Below, piece by piece: positions 54,609 to 63,411 of a stretch of 64,000 nt of DNA (its first letter is position 1; the number at the start of each line of letters is the position of its first letter). Under the pieces are notes generated by a model, which was given only the letters and a program-made list of their open reading frames with translations, ran no database searches and had not been told where the DNA came from. This stretch comes from Halomonas korlensis (GTDB lineage: Bacteria > Pseudomonadota > Gammaproteobacteria > Pseudomonadales > Halomonadaceae): assembly GCF_900116705.1 (NCBI RefSeq), contig NZ_FPBP01000005.1, positions 124,001 through 188,000 of the forward strand, given 5' to 3'. The position numbers and the translations under genes were made by a program.

Positions 54609-55583
54609 TCAGCCCAGCAGGTGCTCAACGGCGGCGCGCTCTTCACGCAGCTCGTCTTCGGTGGCCTTCATGCGGCCACGACTGAAGTCATCGACCTCGA
54701 GGCCCTGAACGATCTCGTAGTGGCCGTTCTTGCAGATTACCGGGTAGGAATAGATGATACCCGGCTCGATGCCGTAGCTGCCCTCGGACGGGATGCCCAT
54801 GCTGACGATACCGTCGCTGCCCAGCGCCCAGTCACGCATGTGATCGATGGCCGCCGAGGCCGCCGAGGCCGCGGAAGACGCGCCACGCGCCTTGATGATG
54901 GCCGCCCCGCGCTGCTGCACGGTGGGGATAAAATCGTTCTCGTACCATTCACGCTCGATCAGTTCCAGCGCGGGCTTGCCGCCTACCTTGCAGTGAGCAA
55001 GATCGGGGTACTGGGTGGCACTGTGGTTGCCCCAGACGATCATGGATTCCACATCGGTGACGTGCTTGCCAACCTTCTGCGCCAGCTGTGTCAGCGAACG
55101 GTTGTGATCCAGGCGCATCATTGCCGTGAACTGGCCCTGATCGAGTTCCGGCGCGTTGCAGGAGGCAATCAGCGCGTTAGTGTTGGCCGGGTTGCCCACC
55201 ACCAGCACCTTGACGTTCCGGCTGGCATTGTCGTTGAGCGCCTTGCCCTGCACGGAGAAAATTGCCGCGTTGGCTTCCAGCAGGTCCTTGCGCTCCATCC
55301 CCGGACCGCGCGGGCGGGCGCCGACCAGCAGCGCGTAATCGCTGTCCTTGAAGGCGACGTTGGCATCGTCGGTGGCAACAATATCCTGCACCAACGGGAA
55401 GGCGCAGTCGTTGAGTTCCATCACCACGCCGTTCAGGGCGTCCATGGCCGGCGGGATCTCCAGCAGTTGCAGGATCACCGGCTGGTCCTTGCCCAGCATG
55501 TCGCCGGAGGCAATACGGAACGCAAGGGAATAGCTGATCTGGCCGGCGGCGCCGGTAATGGTAATGCGAACGGGGTCTTTCAT
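54609..55583 (-). CDS. mdh: Malate dehydrogenase
   Basis: Mdh oxidises malate to oxaloacetate with NAD+ in the TCA cycle. The 324-residue protein is of the cytosolic type found in many proteobacteria, not the shorter E. coli type. The Rossmann loop is [40 protein letters not shown] has the substrate-binding Arg residues and [13 protein letters not shown] the catalytic His. The ATG at 55583 has AAGGAG 6 nt upstream and starts [11 protein letters not shown]; an upstream extension of the frame is not supported. It ends at a strong terminator. Confidence 0.96.
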   Translation of the reverse strand: MKDPVRITITGAAGQISYSLAFRIASGDMLGKDQPVILQLLEIPPAMDALNGVVMELNDCAFPLVQDIVATDDANVAFKDSDYALLVGARPRGPGMERKDLLEANAAIFSVQGKALNDNASRNVKVLVVGNPANTNALIASCNAPELDQGQFTAMMRLDHNRSLTQLAQKVGKHVTDVESMIVWGNHSATQYPDLAHCKVGGKPALELIEREWYENDFIPTVQQRGAAIIKARGASSAASAASAAIDHMRDWALGSDGIVSMGIPSEGSYGIEPGIIYSYPVICKNGHYEIVQGLEVDDFSRGRMKATEDELREERAAVEHLLG

Positions 55584-55744
55584 GGTGACTCCTTGGTTGT
55601 CAACACGCGGATTGTCGCCGTGAGGATTGGCCGGGCGGGTGTCGCTCGCCTTGGCCGGCATTCGAACCGCGGAAATGGTATTCCTGCGGTGCACAAAACT
55701 CAATTCGACCTGAGGCTACCTACCCGCCAGGCCAGCCAGCCGGC

Positions 55745-55969
55745 TCATTCGCTCTTGCGATTGGTCACCTTCTCGATCAGCGCCTCGGTTTCGCTGGACG
55801 GGCCATGCTCGAGGGCAGATTCGGCCTCATGCCAGAGGCACACAAAACGCCGACAGGACGCGCAGAAAACCTTGTCATCGGGGTTCTTGACCTCCGACAC
55901 CTGCATGCGATGGCTGCCGCACGACGGGCAGCCAGACGGCAGGCGAAATTCGGTAGACAGATCGGACAT
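55745..55969 (-). CDS. Small double-CxxC zinc-ribbon protein
   Basis: A 74-residue protein with two CxxC knuckles, CPSCGSHRM (14-22) and VFCASCRRFVCLWHEAE (34-50), so probably a zinc ribbon. The rest is polar. I do not recognise a named family. The ATG at 55969 has AAGGAG about 9 nt upstream. It lies 161 bp upstream of mdh and 120 bp after the esterase gene, both on the same strand. Confidence 0.72.
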   Translation of the reverse strand: MSDLSTEFRLPSGCPSCGSHRMQVSEVKNPDDKVFCASCRRFVCLWHEAESALEHGPSSETEALIEKVTNRKSE

Positions 55970-56089
55970 GGTCGCTAACTCCTTTTAACTGAACAATGCA
56001 CTCAGGACGCTGGGGTAATATCGACGGCTTCAAACAACGTCGAGGGACAATTACCCCACCGCCACATCATCAGTAGCATGGCACCGCTG

Positions 56090-56761
56090 TCATGATTGCT
56101 CCAACCGCTCGCCCAGCCATTTGCCGATATCCAGCACCTGCTGGGGGCAAACCGCATGGGCCATGGGATAGCTGCGATAATTCGCTGGATAACCGAGCGA
56201 CAGCACTTTCTCATAGGCGGCCTTGCCCAGCGCCTCAGGCACGACCGGATCGAAGTTGCCGTGGTGCACCTCGATGGGTAGCCCACGGTTGGTCTCGGCA
56301 AGCGTGATGCTGTCGGCGGTGGCGAAATAGGTCGACATCGCCAGCAGCCCGCCCAGCGGTTGCTCGAACGACAGCGCGGCCTCATAGGCCACGGCGCCGC
56401 CCTGTGAGAAACCGGCCAGTATGATTCGACGGCTGTCGATGCCTTGATCGATCTGCGCTTGCACCAACGACTGGATCCGCTTGGCGGAAGTCTTGAGCTG
56501 CGGCTCGTCTACGCGGCGGTCCAGGCTCATCTCAAGAATGTCGTACCAGGCCGGCATGACCATGCCGCCATTGACGGTGACCGGCATCCGTGGCGCATGG
56601 GGGAGAATCACGCGCACGCTGGCATCGGCGGGTAGCGGCAGCGCTGGTACCAGCGGCTCGAAATCGCGGCCGTCGGCTCCCAGGCCATGCAGGATGAAAA
56701 AACAGGCATCGGCGGGCTTGCCGTTGCGCGGCTCGATGATCAGTTCACCGGGATTGCTCAT
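56090..56761 (-). CDS. Phospholipase/carboxylesterase family hydrolase
   Basis: A 223-residue alpha/beta hydrolase of the EstB/acyl-protein-thioesterase-like family. FFILHGLGADGRDFEPLVPA is the oxyanion loop, ILAGFSQGGAVAYEAAL has the nucleophile Ser, VHHGNFDPVVPEA the catalytic Asp and YPMAHAVCPQQ the catalytic His. It acts on short carboxyl esters in related organisms; the natural substrate is unknown. No signal peptide, so cytoplasmic. Confidence 0.9.
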   Translation of the reverse strand: MSNPGELIIEPRNGKPADACFFILHGLGADGRDFEPLVPALPLPADASVRVILPHAPRMPVTVNGGMVMPAWYDILEMSLDRRVDEPQLKTSAKRIQSLVQAQIDQGIDSRRIILAGFSQGGAVAYEAALSFEQPLGGLLAMSTYFATADSITLAETNRGLPIEVHHGNFDPVVPEALGKAAYEKVLSLGYPANYRSYPMAHAVCPQQVLDIGKWLGERLEQS

Positions 56762-56866
56762 GGGCGCGTAATTCCTTGGTCTTTCTAGACGATCAGGCGA
56801 AAAAAGTGGGAAAACCTCGCCACCCTACCGTAAAGCTGCCGCCGCGGCGAGACGGTCCGCCACCGC

Positions 56867-58636
56867 TTAAAAAGGCCAGATAAGCGGAATCAGCGCCAGC
56901 GCTATGCCTCCCGTCAGCAGGTTGAGCGGGGCACCCAGGCGCAGGAAATCGCTGAGACGGTAGCCTCCCGGCCCCTGCACCATGAGGTTGGTCTGGTAAC
57001 CGATGGGCGTCAGAAAGCTGGCCGAGGCCGCGAACATTACCACCACGACGAAGGGCATCGGGTTGACCCCCAGGCTCTCGGCGCTGGTCATGACGATGGG
57101 AAAGGTGATCACCGCCGCGGCATTATTGGTGACCAGCGCCGTGAGCAGCGCCACCACGATATAAGTGGCCACCAACAAGGCCCAGGGATTGCCGCCGGCC
57201 ATGGCAAGCACATTTTCGGCCAGCACCCCCGCCGCGCCGGACGTCTCCAGGGCCGCACCAAGGCCGAAGGAGGCGGCGATGGTCAGTAGCACCTGCGTGT
57301 CCAGGCCGCGCTTGGCCGCGCCCACGCTGCAGCACCCGGTGAGCAGCGACAGGGCCGCGCCCAGCATTGCGGCGTTCATCATGCTCATCACGCCCAACGA
57401 GGCCAGCAGCACCACGCCGGCGAGGATGCTCCAGGCCAGCCAGGCCTTCTCGTGGACCGGCCGCGCCGCGCCATTGACCTGACTGATCAACAGGAAGTCG
57501 CGTGATTGCCGATGGCGCTCGATGAAGGGCGGACGCGCCTCCAGCAGCAGTACATCGGCGGCTTGCAGGCGCACCTGCCCGAGGTTGCCAACGACTCGCT
57601 CGCCACCGCGGCACACCGCCAGCACCGCGGCGCCATAGAGCGTACGAAAATGCCCGTCGCGAATCCGTTGACCGACGAACTGGCACTGGTTGGACACCAC
57701 GGCCTCCACCAGACGGCGCTCCTTGAAATCCTTTTCAAGGCTCGACGCTCCATGACGCGATGGCACCAGGCCACGAACCTGCTGCAGATCCACCGCCCCT
57801 TCGCTGGTACCAGCAAAGACCAGCCGGTCGCCACCCTTCAGGCGCTCCCCGGGCCCGACCACACTGACCACGTTGCCCTCGCGCTCGATCTCGACCAGAA
57901 ACAATTCGCGAAGATGGCGCAACCCGGCTTGCTCCACGGTCTTGTCGACCAGCGGGCCCGCCGTATCGACTTCCATCTCGATGGTGAACTCGCGCGGATT
58001 CTCGAACAACGCCGCGGCACCGCGCCGCGCCGGAAGCATTCTGGGACCCAGCACGACCAGGTAAACCAGACCGGCTATCGCGACCGGCACTCCTACCCAG
58101 GCGATATCGAACAACCCCATGGCAAGCCGAGGCTCGCGATCAATCAGCAGGCCATGCACCACCAGGTTGGTACTGGTGCCGAAACGCGTAATGGTGCCAC
58201 CCAGAATGGAAGCGAAGCTCAATGGCATCAGCAGGCGGTGAGCGGGCAGCGGCAGCCGTCGGCTCCAGCTCAGGACCGCAGGAATATAGGTTGCGACCAC
58301 CGGCGTATTGTTGAGAAACGCGCTGAGTGAGGCCACCGGCAGTAACAGGCGTATAAGTGCCTTGAACTCACCGTGCGGCCGCCCGAGCACGTAACGGATG
58401 ATCAAGTCGATGCCGCCCGTTTCGCGGATGCTCGCGACCAGCACGTACATGAACGCCACGGTGAACAGCCCGCTGCTGGAGAAGCCTGCCAGCGCCTGGT
58501 CGGGCTCGATCACACCCAGGGTCAGCAGCAGGATCACCGCGCCGAGCAGCACGATATCGGGTCCAAGGCGGGAGAACGCCATCATGGGAAAGACAGCGGT
58601 AACAACGATGAGGGCGAGCCAGGCATCCAGCGTCAT
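56867..58636 (-). CDS. SLC13-family permease with RCK_C domains, second paralogue
   Basis: A 589-residue membrane protein with the same architecture as the one at 35055. Helices come first (LLPVASLSAFLNNTPVVATY, LMPLSFASILGGTITRFGTS), two TrkA_C/RCK_C domains lie in the middle (about 215-385), then helices again (ALVTNNAAAVITFPIVMTSA, ASASFLTPIGYQTNLMVQGP). The anion carried (sulfate, dicarboxylate or other) is not evident, and no sulfur genes lie nearby, so it may have another substrate than its paralogue. It is preceded by an A/T-rich promoter block at about 58685-58740. Confidence 0.86.
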   Translation of the reverse strand: MTLDAWLALIVVTAVFPMMAFSRLGPDIVLLGAVILLLTLGVIEPDQALAGFSSSGLFTVAFMYVLVASIRETGGIDLIIRYVLGRPHGEFKALIRLLLPVASLSAFLNNTPVVATYIPAVLSWSRRLPLPAHRLLMPLSFASILGGTITRFGTSTNLVVHGLLIDREPRLAMGLFDIAWVGVPVAIAGLVYLVVLGPRMLPARRGAAALFENPREFTIEMEVDTAGPLVDKTVEQAGLRHLRELFLVEIEREGNVVSVVGPGERLKGGDRLVFAGTSEGAVDLQQVRGLVPSRHGASSLEKDFKERRLVEAVVSNQCQFVGQRIRDGHFRTLYGAAVLAVCRGGERVVGNLGQVRLQAADVLLLEARPPFIERHRQSRDFLLISQVNGAARPVHEKAWLAWSILAGVVLLASLGVMSMMNAAMLGAALSLLTGCCSVGAAKRGLDTQVLLTIAASFGLGAALETSGAAGVLAENVLAMAGGNPWALLVATYIVVALLTALVTNNAAAVITFPIVMTSAESLGVNPMPFVVVVMFAASASFLTPIGYQTNLMVQGPGGYRLSDFLRLGAPLNLLTGGIALALIPLIWPF

Positions 58637-58753
58637 GAAGCAGATCCATCACAACAGGCAAAGCAGCCATTGTGAGGCCATCGGATTATTCTAAAAAGTT
58701 ATTTTTAATAATTTTTTAAGACTTAAATATTATATGAAATAATGACGCGCACG

Positions 58754-58784
58754 CAAAAAGACCCGCTTTCGCGGGCCTTTTTTA
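58754..58784 (-). terminator. Rho-independent terminator of the cold-shock gene
   Basis: On the minus strand, a GC stem (CCCGC/GCGGG, loop of four) extended by A/T pairs is followed by a T tract at 58759-58755. It lies 53 bp after the cold-shock gene stop. The opposite strand also ends in T, so it could act in both directions. Confidence 0.85.
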
Positions 58785-58836
58785 CACTACTCGAAAGCAG
58801 TGACATCTAGGTCATTACAGACTCAGCCAATTAGGC

Positions 58837-59043
58837 TCAGTTGACAACCTGGATGTTGGAAGCCTGGAGGCCTTTCTTGCCCTGGGTGACGTCGAAGGAA
58901 ACCTTCTGGCCGTCTTGCAGGGACTTGAAGCCTTCAGCCTGAATCTCGGAGAAGTGAGCGAACAGGTCGTCACCGTTGTCGTCCGGAGAAATGAAGCCAA
59001 AGCCTTTAGTGTCGTTGAACCACTTAACTGTACCAGTAGCCAT
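58837..59043 (-). CDS. Cold-shock domain protein, CspA family
   Basis: A 68-residue single cold-shock domain that binds single-stranded RNA/DNA. The RNP1 motif KGFGFISPD and RNP2-like DLFAHFSEI are intact, and the protein starts [17 protein letters not shown] as usual. The ATG at 59043 has GAGGA 8 nt upstream and is followed by a good terminator downstream. The long gene-free region upstream leaves room for a structured leader, common for cold-shock genes, but no cold-box was confirmed. Confidence 0.95.
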   Translation of the reverse strand: MATGTVKWFNDTKGFGFISPDDNGDDLFAHFSEIQAEGFKSLQDGQKVSFDVTQGKKGLQASNIQVVN

Positions 59044-59268
59044 TTTCGAAATCCTCGAATAGCGTTTGATTGTGCCGGGAGATACCCGAATTGCAGTGGG
59101 TAAAACAAGAAACTTTCACCGGGAAATCGATGCTACAGAGCGTTTCGATGACCACTTGCGATGTTCGACTTGCTAACCAACTGGACGCATCATGCCTTCT
59201 TGCCGAGCGCAGGTCAAATACTATTTGTTATGGATGGCATGCTCTGGATAACAGGCCTCTACCCTGCA

Positions 59269-59302
59269 CAAGCGGGCGTCTGGACCAAGCGGGCGTCTGG
59301 AC
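59269..59302. repeat. 17-bp perfect tandem duplication
   Basis: CAAGCGGGCGTCTGGAC occurs twice without spacer (59269-59285 and 59286-59302) in non-coding DNA. Confidence 0.85.
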
Positions 59303-59346
59303 ATAGTGGAAGGGAAACCGTAAGGTAGCTGGCAGACAAGGCCATA

Positions 59347-59356
59347 TTGTATACAA
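59347..59356. promoter_or_regulatory. GntR-type operator-like palindrome
   Basis: TTGTATACAA is a perfect 10-bp palindrome followed 3 bp later by TTGTATCAT. Many FadR-type GntR regulators bind such sites. It is 391 bp before the SSS symporter start, so the controlled gene is uncertain. Confidence 0.4.
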
Positions 59357-59747
59357 AAATTGTATCATGGCCGCTGGCCACACCGACCACGGCGGCCGGA
59401 TCACCGATACGCTTGAATGCTCATGTTCATGACGCCCTCGACAACAAGGGAATCCATGACGGCAACACTTGCCCTCAAGGATAGCGCCTCCCACCCGTTT
59501 CCCCGGCCCGACATAGCGGCTGCCCTGAGCGACAAGGGCGACCCCTGAGGCCACTCCCCGGCCGCCCTGCGGCCGGATTGCCAGCCCGTTACCCCCGCTG
59601 ACTGCCTGACAGATTCAGCACGGGGCCGGTGTGTGTTCTGCACTCCCTACCGGGCGGCGCCCCCTGCCGGCCATTGTCCGCAATGGTCAGACACCACTCT
59701 GTGCCGACCGCATCATGTCGGCGTACTGAATCACTGCGAGGAACTCC

Positions 59748-61442
59748 GTGAACGATCCTGACTTCTATCAATTCTCCACCCTGACGGTATTGCTGCTGCT
59801 CGCCGCCTTCTACGGCGGGACCTACCTATTGACACTGAAGATCCGCAAGCCTCAGGAAGATACCGACGCCTACATGGTCTCCAATCACCGCATCGGCTTC
59901 GGCATGGGGGCGGCCAGCATGACCGCCACCTGGATATGGGCGGCCTCCTTCTACGCTGCCGCCACCTCCGGCTACACCTATGGCGTCTCCGGCCCGTTAC
60001 ATTACGGCCTGTGGGGGGCACTGATGATCCTGTTCATCTATCCCTTCGGCAGGCGATTCCGCAAGCTGGCACCCAACGCGCATACCCTGGGCGAGCTGAT
60101 TCATGCGCGCCATGGCTCTTCGAGCCAGCTGATCCTGGCACTCTCCAACGTAATGGGCAGCGTGATCAGCCTGATGGTCAACTTCACCGCCGCCGGCGCC
60201 CTGGTAGCCGTGCTCTCGCCGCTCTCGTTCCAGGCGGGGGTCATCATCGCCGGGGTCGGGGTGCTCGGTTACACCCTGTGGTCGGGCTTTCGCGCCTCGG
60301 TGCTCACCGACTTCGCCCAATTGGTGGCGTTAATGGCCATCGCCGTGGTGATCATCCCGGCGGTGCTGTTCGCCATGGGGGGGCCTGGCGCCATGGTGGC
60401 CGGCCTCGACAATCTCACAGCCGAACAATCCAACCTCTTCTCGATGACCGCCATCCTGGAACAGGGAGCTCCCTTCTTTGTAGCCGTGCTGGCCTATGCC
60501 ATCGGCAATCAGACCATCTCCCAGCGTCTGTTCGCGGTGAACGAGAGCCACATCAAGCCCACCTTCATTACTGCCACCGTAGGCTACGGCGCTATCGTCA
60601 TTGGCCTGGGCATGATCGGCCTGATGGCACTGACACTCGGCGTGGAGCCGATGAACGGTGACATGAACAACCTGATTCCGCAGATGGTCTCGAGTTATCT
60701 GCCCCCGGTGTTCATCGGACTCTTCTTCATCCTGGTGATCGGCTCGCTCTCCTCAACCGCCGACTCGGATCTCTCGGCGCTCTCCGCGATCATCATGGCC
60801 GACGTCTACGGCAAGAACATCGCTCGCGGCAAGGCAGATCCTAAACGCATGCTGCTGATCGGCCGGCTGACCATGGTAGTCGCCACCATGGTGGGGATCG
60901 TCTTCGCCAGCTTTTCCCTGGATATCCTGGTGATGCTGGTCTTCGTCGGCGCACTATGGGGCGCCATCGTCTTCCCGGTGATCGCCAGCTGCTTCTGGGA
61001 TCGCGTGACCAATGCCGCCTTCACCACCTCGGTGCTGGTCGCCATGGTGCTGTTCTGTATTGCACGCTTCGAGCTGGTGCCGCTCGCCGGCGGCGCTGGT
61101 CTGTTCTTCGAGATCCTCGCCAGCATCGGGGGCGGGATCATCATCGCCTTGATGGTCTTCGGCTTCTGCGGCAGGCGTCTGGGCGCCATTGCCGGCGTGC
61201 TGGCCGGCCTCGCCATGCTGGTGTTCGCCACCGGTTTCCTGCGCGACTACACCGTACTGCTGGCCTCGCTGACCGCCTACGGCGCCAGTACCCTGGTCTG
61301 TACCCTGATGAGCCTCGCCAGCCCGCAGCGCTTCGACTTCGACACCATTCGCCAGCGGGTCGGCAACTATGACGACCACCAGCCGACGGACGAGCGTCCG
61401 GCCCGAGGCGGCGCTGCCCCGGGCTTCGCCGAGCAATACTGA
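59748..61442 (+). CDS. Sodium:solute symporter (SSS family)
   Basis: A 564-residue Na+-coupled transporter with about 13 helices. Recognisable are YMVSNHRIGFGMGAASMTAT (core helix 1), AIGNQTISQRLFAVNES and GSLSSTADSDLSALSAIIMA, the sodium-site region. The substrate is unknown; the family includes proline, urea, pantothenate and short carboxylate carriers. Start: GTG at 59748 with GAGGA 7 nt upstream. The next gene encodes a 43-residue membrane protein of the kind that often accompanies such symporters. The convergent oxidoreductase/dehydrogenase pair could use the imported substrate. Confidence 0.9.
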   Translation: MNDPDFYQFSTLTVLLLLAAFYGGTYLLTLKIRKPQEDTDAYMVSNHRIGFGMGAASMTATWIWAASFYAAATSGYTYGVSGPLHYGLWGALMILFIYPFGRRFRKLAPNAHTLGELIHARHGSSSQLILALSNVMGSVISLMVNFTAAGALVAVLSPLSFQAGVIIAGVGVLGYTLWSGFRASVLTDFAQLVALMAIAVVIIPAVLFAMGGPGAMVAGLDNLTAEQSNLFSMTAILEQGAPFFVAVLAYAIGNQTISQRLFAVNESHIKPTFITATVGYGAIVIGLGMIGLMALTLGVEPMNGDMNNLIPQMVSSYLPPVFIGLFFILVIGSLSSTADSDLSALSAIIMADVYGKNIARGKADPKRMLLIGRLTMVVATMVGIVFASFSLDILVMLVFVGALWGAIVFPVIASCFWDRVTNAAFTTSVLVAMVLFCIARFELVPLAGGAGLFFEILASIGGGIIIALMVFGFCGRRLGAIAGVLAGLAMLVFATGFLRDYTVLLASLTAYGASTLVCTLMSLASPQRFDFDTIRQRVGNYDDHQPTDERPARGGAAPGFAEQY

Positions 61443-61516
61443 ATTACGCAGATGTTCGGGCCGGCGGCTCTGCCGGCCCCGACAACGCCCCCTCAACGAC
61501 ATAGGAGCATGCTTTC

Positions 61517-61648
61517 ATGCAGACCTTGATCTACGGCGCTTACGTCCTCGTCTGGCCCGCCCTGACCCTTGGGGTGCTGGCCCTGATCTGCCGGGCCGTG
61601 TGGCGCGACATGCGCGCCGCCAATAAGGATGATCGCGACCTGGTCTAG
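61517..61648 (+). CDS. Small membrane protein, putative transporter small subunit
   Basis: A 43-residue protein MQTLIYGAYVLVWPALTLGV continuing LALICRAVWRDMRAANKDDR: one hydrophobic helix and a charged cytoplasmic tail. AGGAG lies about 9 nt before the ATG. It begins 74 bp after the SSS symporter on the same strand. Small proteins of this kind are annotated next to SSS symporters in marine and halophilic bacteria, and are probable accessory subunits; I know of no experimental proof. Confidence 0.75.
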   Translation: MQTLIYGAYVLVWPALTLGVLALICRAVWRDMRAANKDDRDLV

Positions 61649-61670
61649 GGCCGGGTAGCAGCCACCAACA

Positions 61671-61703
61671 CGACAACGGCAGGCCAATGGCCTGCCGTTG
61701 TCG
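61671..61703. terminator. Long hairpin between convergent genes
   Basis: CGACAACGGCAGGCC (61671-61685), loop AAT, GGCCTGCCGTTGTCG (61689-61703): a perfect 15-bp stem between the small-subunit gene and the convergent GMC gene. No clear T tract, but the position and strength suggest a bidirectional terminator. Confidence 0.75.
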
Positions 61704-61725
61704 TATCCCGCCAGGTGATGGCACT

Positions 61726-63393
61726 TCACTCGCCGGTGAGAATCCAGTTCGCCGCCTTCTCGGCGATCATCAGCGTCGGCGAATTGGTATTGCCACTGGT
61801 AATGGTGGGCATGACACTCGCATCGACGATGCGCAGCCCCGCCACGCCACGCACCCTGAGATGCGGGTCGACCACCGCCATGGCGTCGTCGTCCCGCCCC
61901 ATCCGGGCAGTCCCCACCGGATGGAAGATAGTGGTACCGATGTCGCCGGCCAGCCGCGCCAGATCGTCGTTGCTCTGGTACGCCATCCCCGGCTTGACCT
62001 CCTCGGGCGAATACTTCGCGAAGGCCGGCTGTTCGGCGATACGCCGGGTGACCCGCAGCGAATCCGCCGCTACCTGGCGATCCTCGGGGGTGCTCAGGTA
62101 GTTGGGCGAGATAGCCGGCGCCTGGCGGGGATCGCGACTCTTGATGCGTACCGTGCCGCGACTGGTCGGGTTGAGGTTGCACACGCTCGCGGTGATCGCC
62201 GGGTAGTCGTGCAGCGGTTGGCCGAAGGCTTCCAGGCTCAGTGGCTGAACGTGGTACTCGAGATTGGGGTGCGCATACGCGTCGGAGCTGCGCGTGAAGG
62301 CGCACAGCTGCGACGGCGCCATGCTCATGGGACCGGAGCGTTTCAGGACATACTCCAGGCCAATCTTCGCCTTGCCCACCCACGAGTTGGCCATGGTATT
62401 GAGCGTCTTGCCGCCCTTGACCTTGTAGATGGAGCGGATCTGCAGGTGGTCCTGCAGGTTTTCGCCCACCCCGGGCAGGTCGGCTACCAGCGGAATGTCG
62501 TGCTCGGCCAGCAGGTCGGCCGGGCCAATTCCTGAGAGCTGCAGCAGTTGCGGCGAGCCGATGGCGCCGGCGGAGAGAATCACCTCGCGGTCCGCCTGGG
62601 CGACCACCTCCTTGCCCTCACGCTCGACGCGCACCCCCTGACAACGCACTTCGCCACCCGGCGCCGTCTCGCTTCCTCGTTCCAGAATCAGCCCCAACAC
62701 CTGCGTGGAGTGCCAAAGCGTCAGATTGGCGCGCTTTTCGGCCGTACGCAGGAACGCCTTGGCGGTATTCCAGCGCCAGCCCGAGCGCTGATTGACCTCG
62801 AAGTAGTCGACCCCCTCGTTGTCGCCGCGGTTGAAATCGCGGGTGCGCGGAATGCCGGCCTCCACGGCTGCCGTGGCGAAGTCATCGAGCACCTGCCACT
62901 TGAGGCGCTGCTTCTCCACCCGCCACTCGCCGCCCTGGCCGTGATACTCGCGGTGGGCGTTATCGGCGTCACCGCCCTCGTCCAGGCGATAATGACTCTC
63001 GTGCCGGGTAAAATCCGGCAGGCAATTGTCCCAGCGCCAGGCGTTCTCCCCGGTAACCTCGGCCCAATGGTCGTAGTCCCGCGACTGGCCCCGGATATAG
63101 AGCATGCCGTTGATGCTGGAGCAGCCGCCCAGGGTCTTGCCGCGCGGATAGATCAAGGTACGGCCGTTGAGGCCCGGGTCGGGCTCGGTGCGAAAACACC
63201 AGTCGGTCCGCGGGTTGTCGATGCAGTAGAGATAACCCACGGGGATATGGATCCAGTGGTAGTTGTCGCGGCCACCCGCCTCGATCAGCAGTACCCGGTT
63301 GGCCGGGTCGGCGCTCAGGCGGTTGGCCAGCAGGCAGCCGGCGGTACCGGCCCCCACGATGATGTAGTCGAATGCTTGGGTTGACTCAGACAT
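61726..63393 (-). CDS. GMC-family FAD oxidoreductase (choline-dehydrogenase-like)
   Basis: A 555-residue flavin alcohol dehydrogenase. The FAD-binding motif YIIVGAGTAGCLLANRLSAD is at residues 10-29, YPRGKTLGGCSSINGMLYIR follows, and the C-terminal FHPVGTARMG and SGNTNSPT hold the catalytic His and Asn. It resembles choline dehydrogenase but lies 18 bp after an mmsA-type gene. That pairing is known for DddA (3-hydroxypropionate oxidation to malonate semialdehyde) and DddC in Halomonas. DddA-like function is therefore the best guess; other alcohols are possible. Confidence 0.85.
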   Translation of the reverse strand: MSESTQAFDYIIVGAGTAGCLLANRLSADPANRVLLIEAGGRDNYHWIHIPVGYLYCIDNPRTDWCFRTEPDPGLNGRTLIYPRGKTLGGCSSINGMLYIRGQSRDYDHWAEVTGENAWRWDNCLPDFTRHESHYRLDEGGDADNAHREYHGQGGEWRVEKQRLKWQVLDDFATAAVEAGIPRTRDFNRGDNEGVDYFEVNQRSGWRWNTAKAFLRTAEKRANLTLWHSTQVLGLILERGSETAPGGEVRCQGVRVEREGKEVVAQADREVILSAGAIGSPQLLQLSGIGPADLLAEHDIPLVADLPGVGENLQDHLQIRSIYKVKGGKTLNTMANSWVGKAKIGLEYVLKRSGPMSMAPSQLCAFTRSSDAYAHPNLEYHVQPLSLEAFGQPLHDYPAITASVCNLNPTSRGTVRIKSRDPRQAPAISPNYLSTPEDRQVAADSLRVTRRIAEQPAFAKYSPEEVKPGMAYQSNDDLARLAGDIGTTIFHPVGTARMGRDDDAMAVVDPHLRVRGVAGLRIVDASVMPTITSGNTNSPTLMIAEKAANWILTGE

Positions 63394-63411
63394 GACCGAC
63401 GCTCCGGCAGC

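Larger units (their letters stand above)
59044..59747. other. 704-bp intergenic region with repeats
   Basis: No gene is supported. It contains the cold-shock gene leader, a perfect 17-bp tandem duplication at 59269-59302, and the palindrome TTGTATACAA at 59347-59356 with a further ATTGTAT half-site. It also holds the region upstream of the SSS symporter. The open frames here are Arg/Pro/Ala-rich and lack ribosome-binding sites. Confidence 0.5.

Noticed and set aside
59228-59554. 108-codon minus-strand frame before the SSS symporter
   Set aside because: No ribosome-binding site or conserved features; spans a tandem repeat and the operator-like palindrome.
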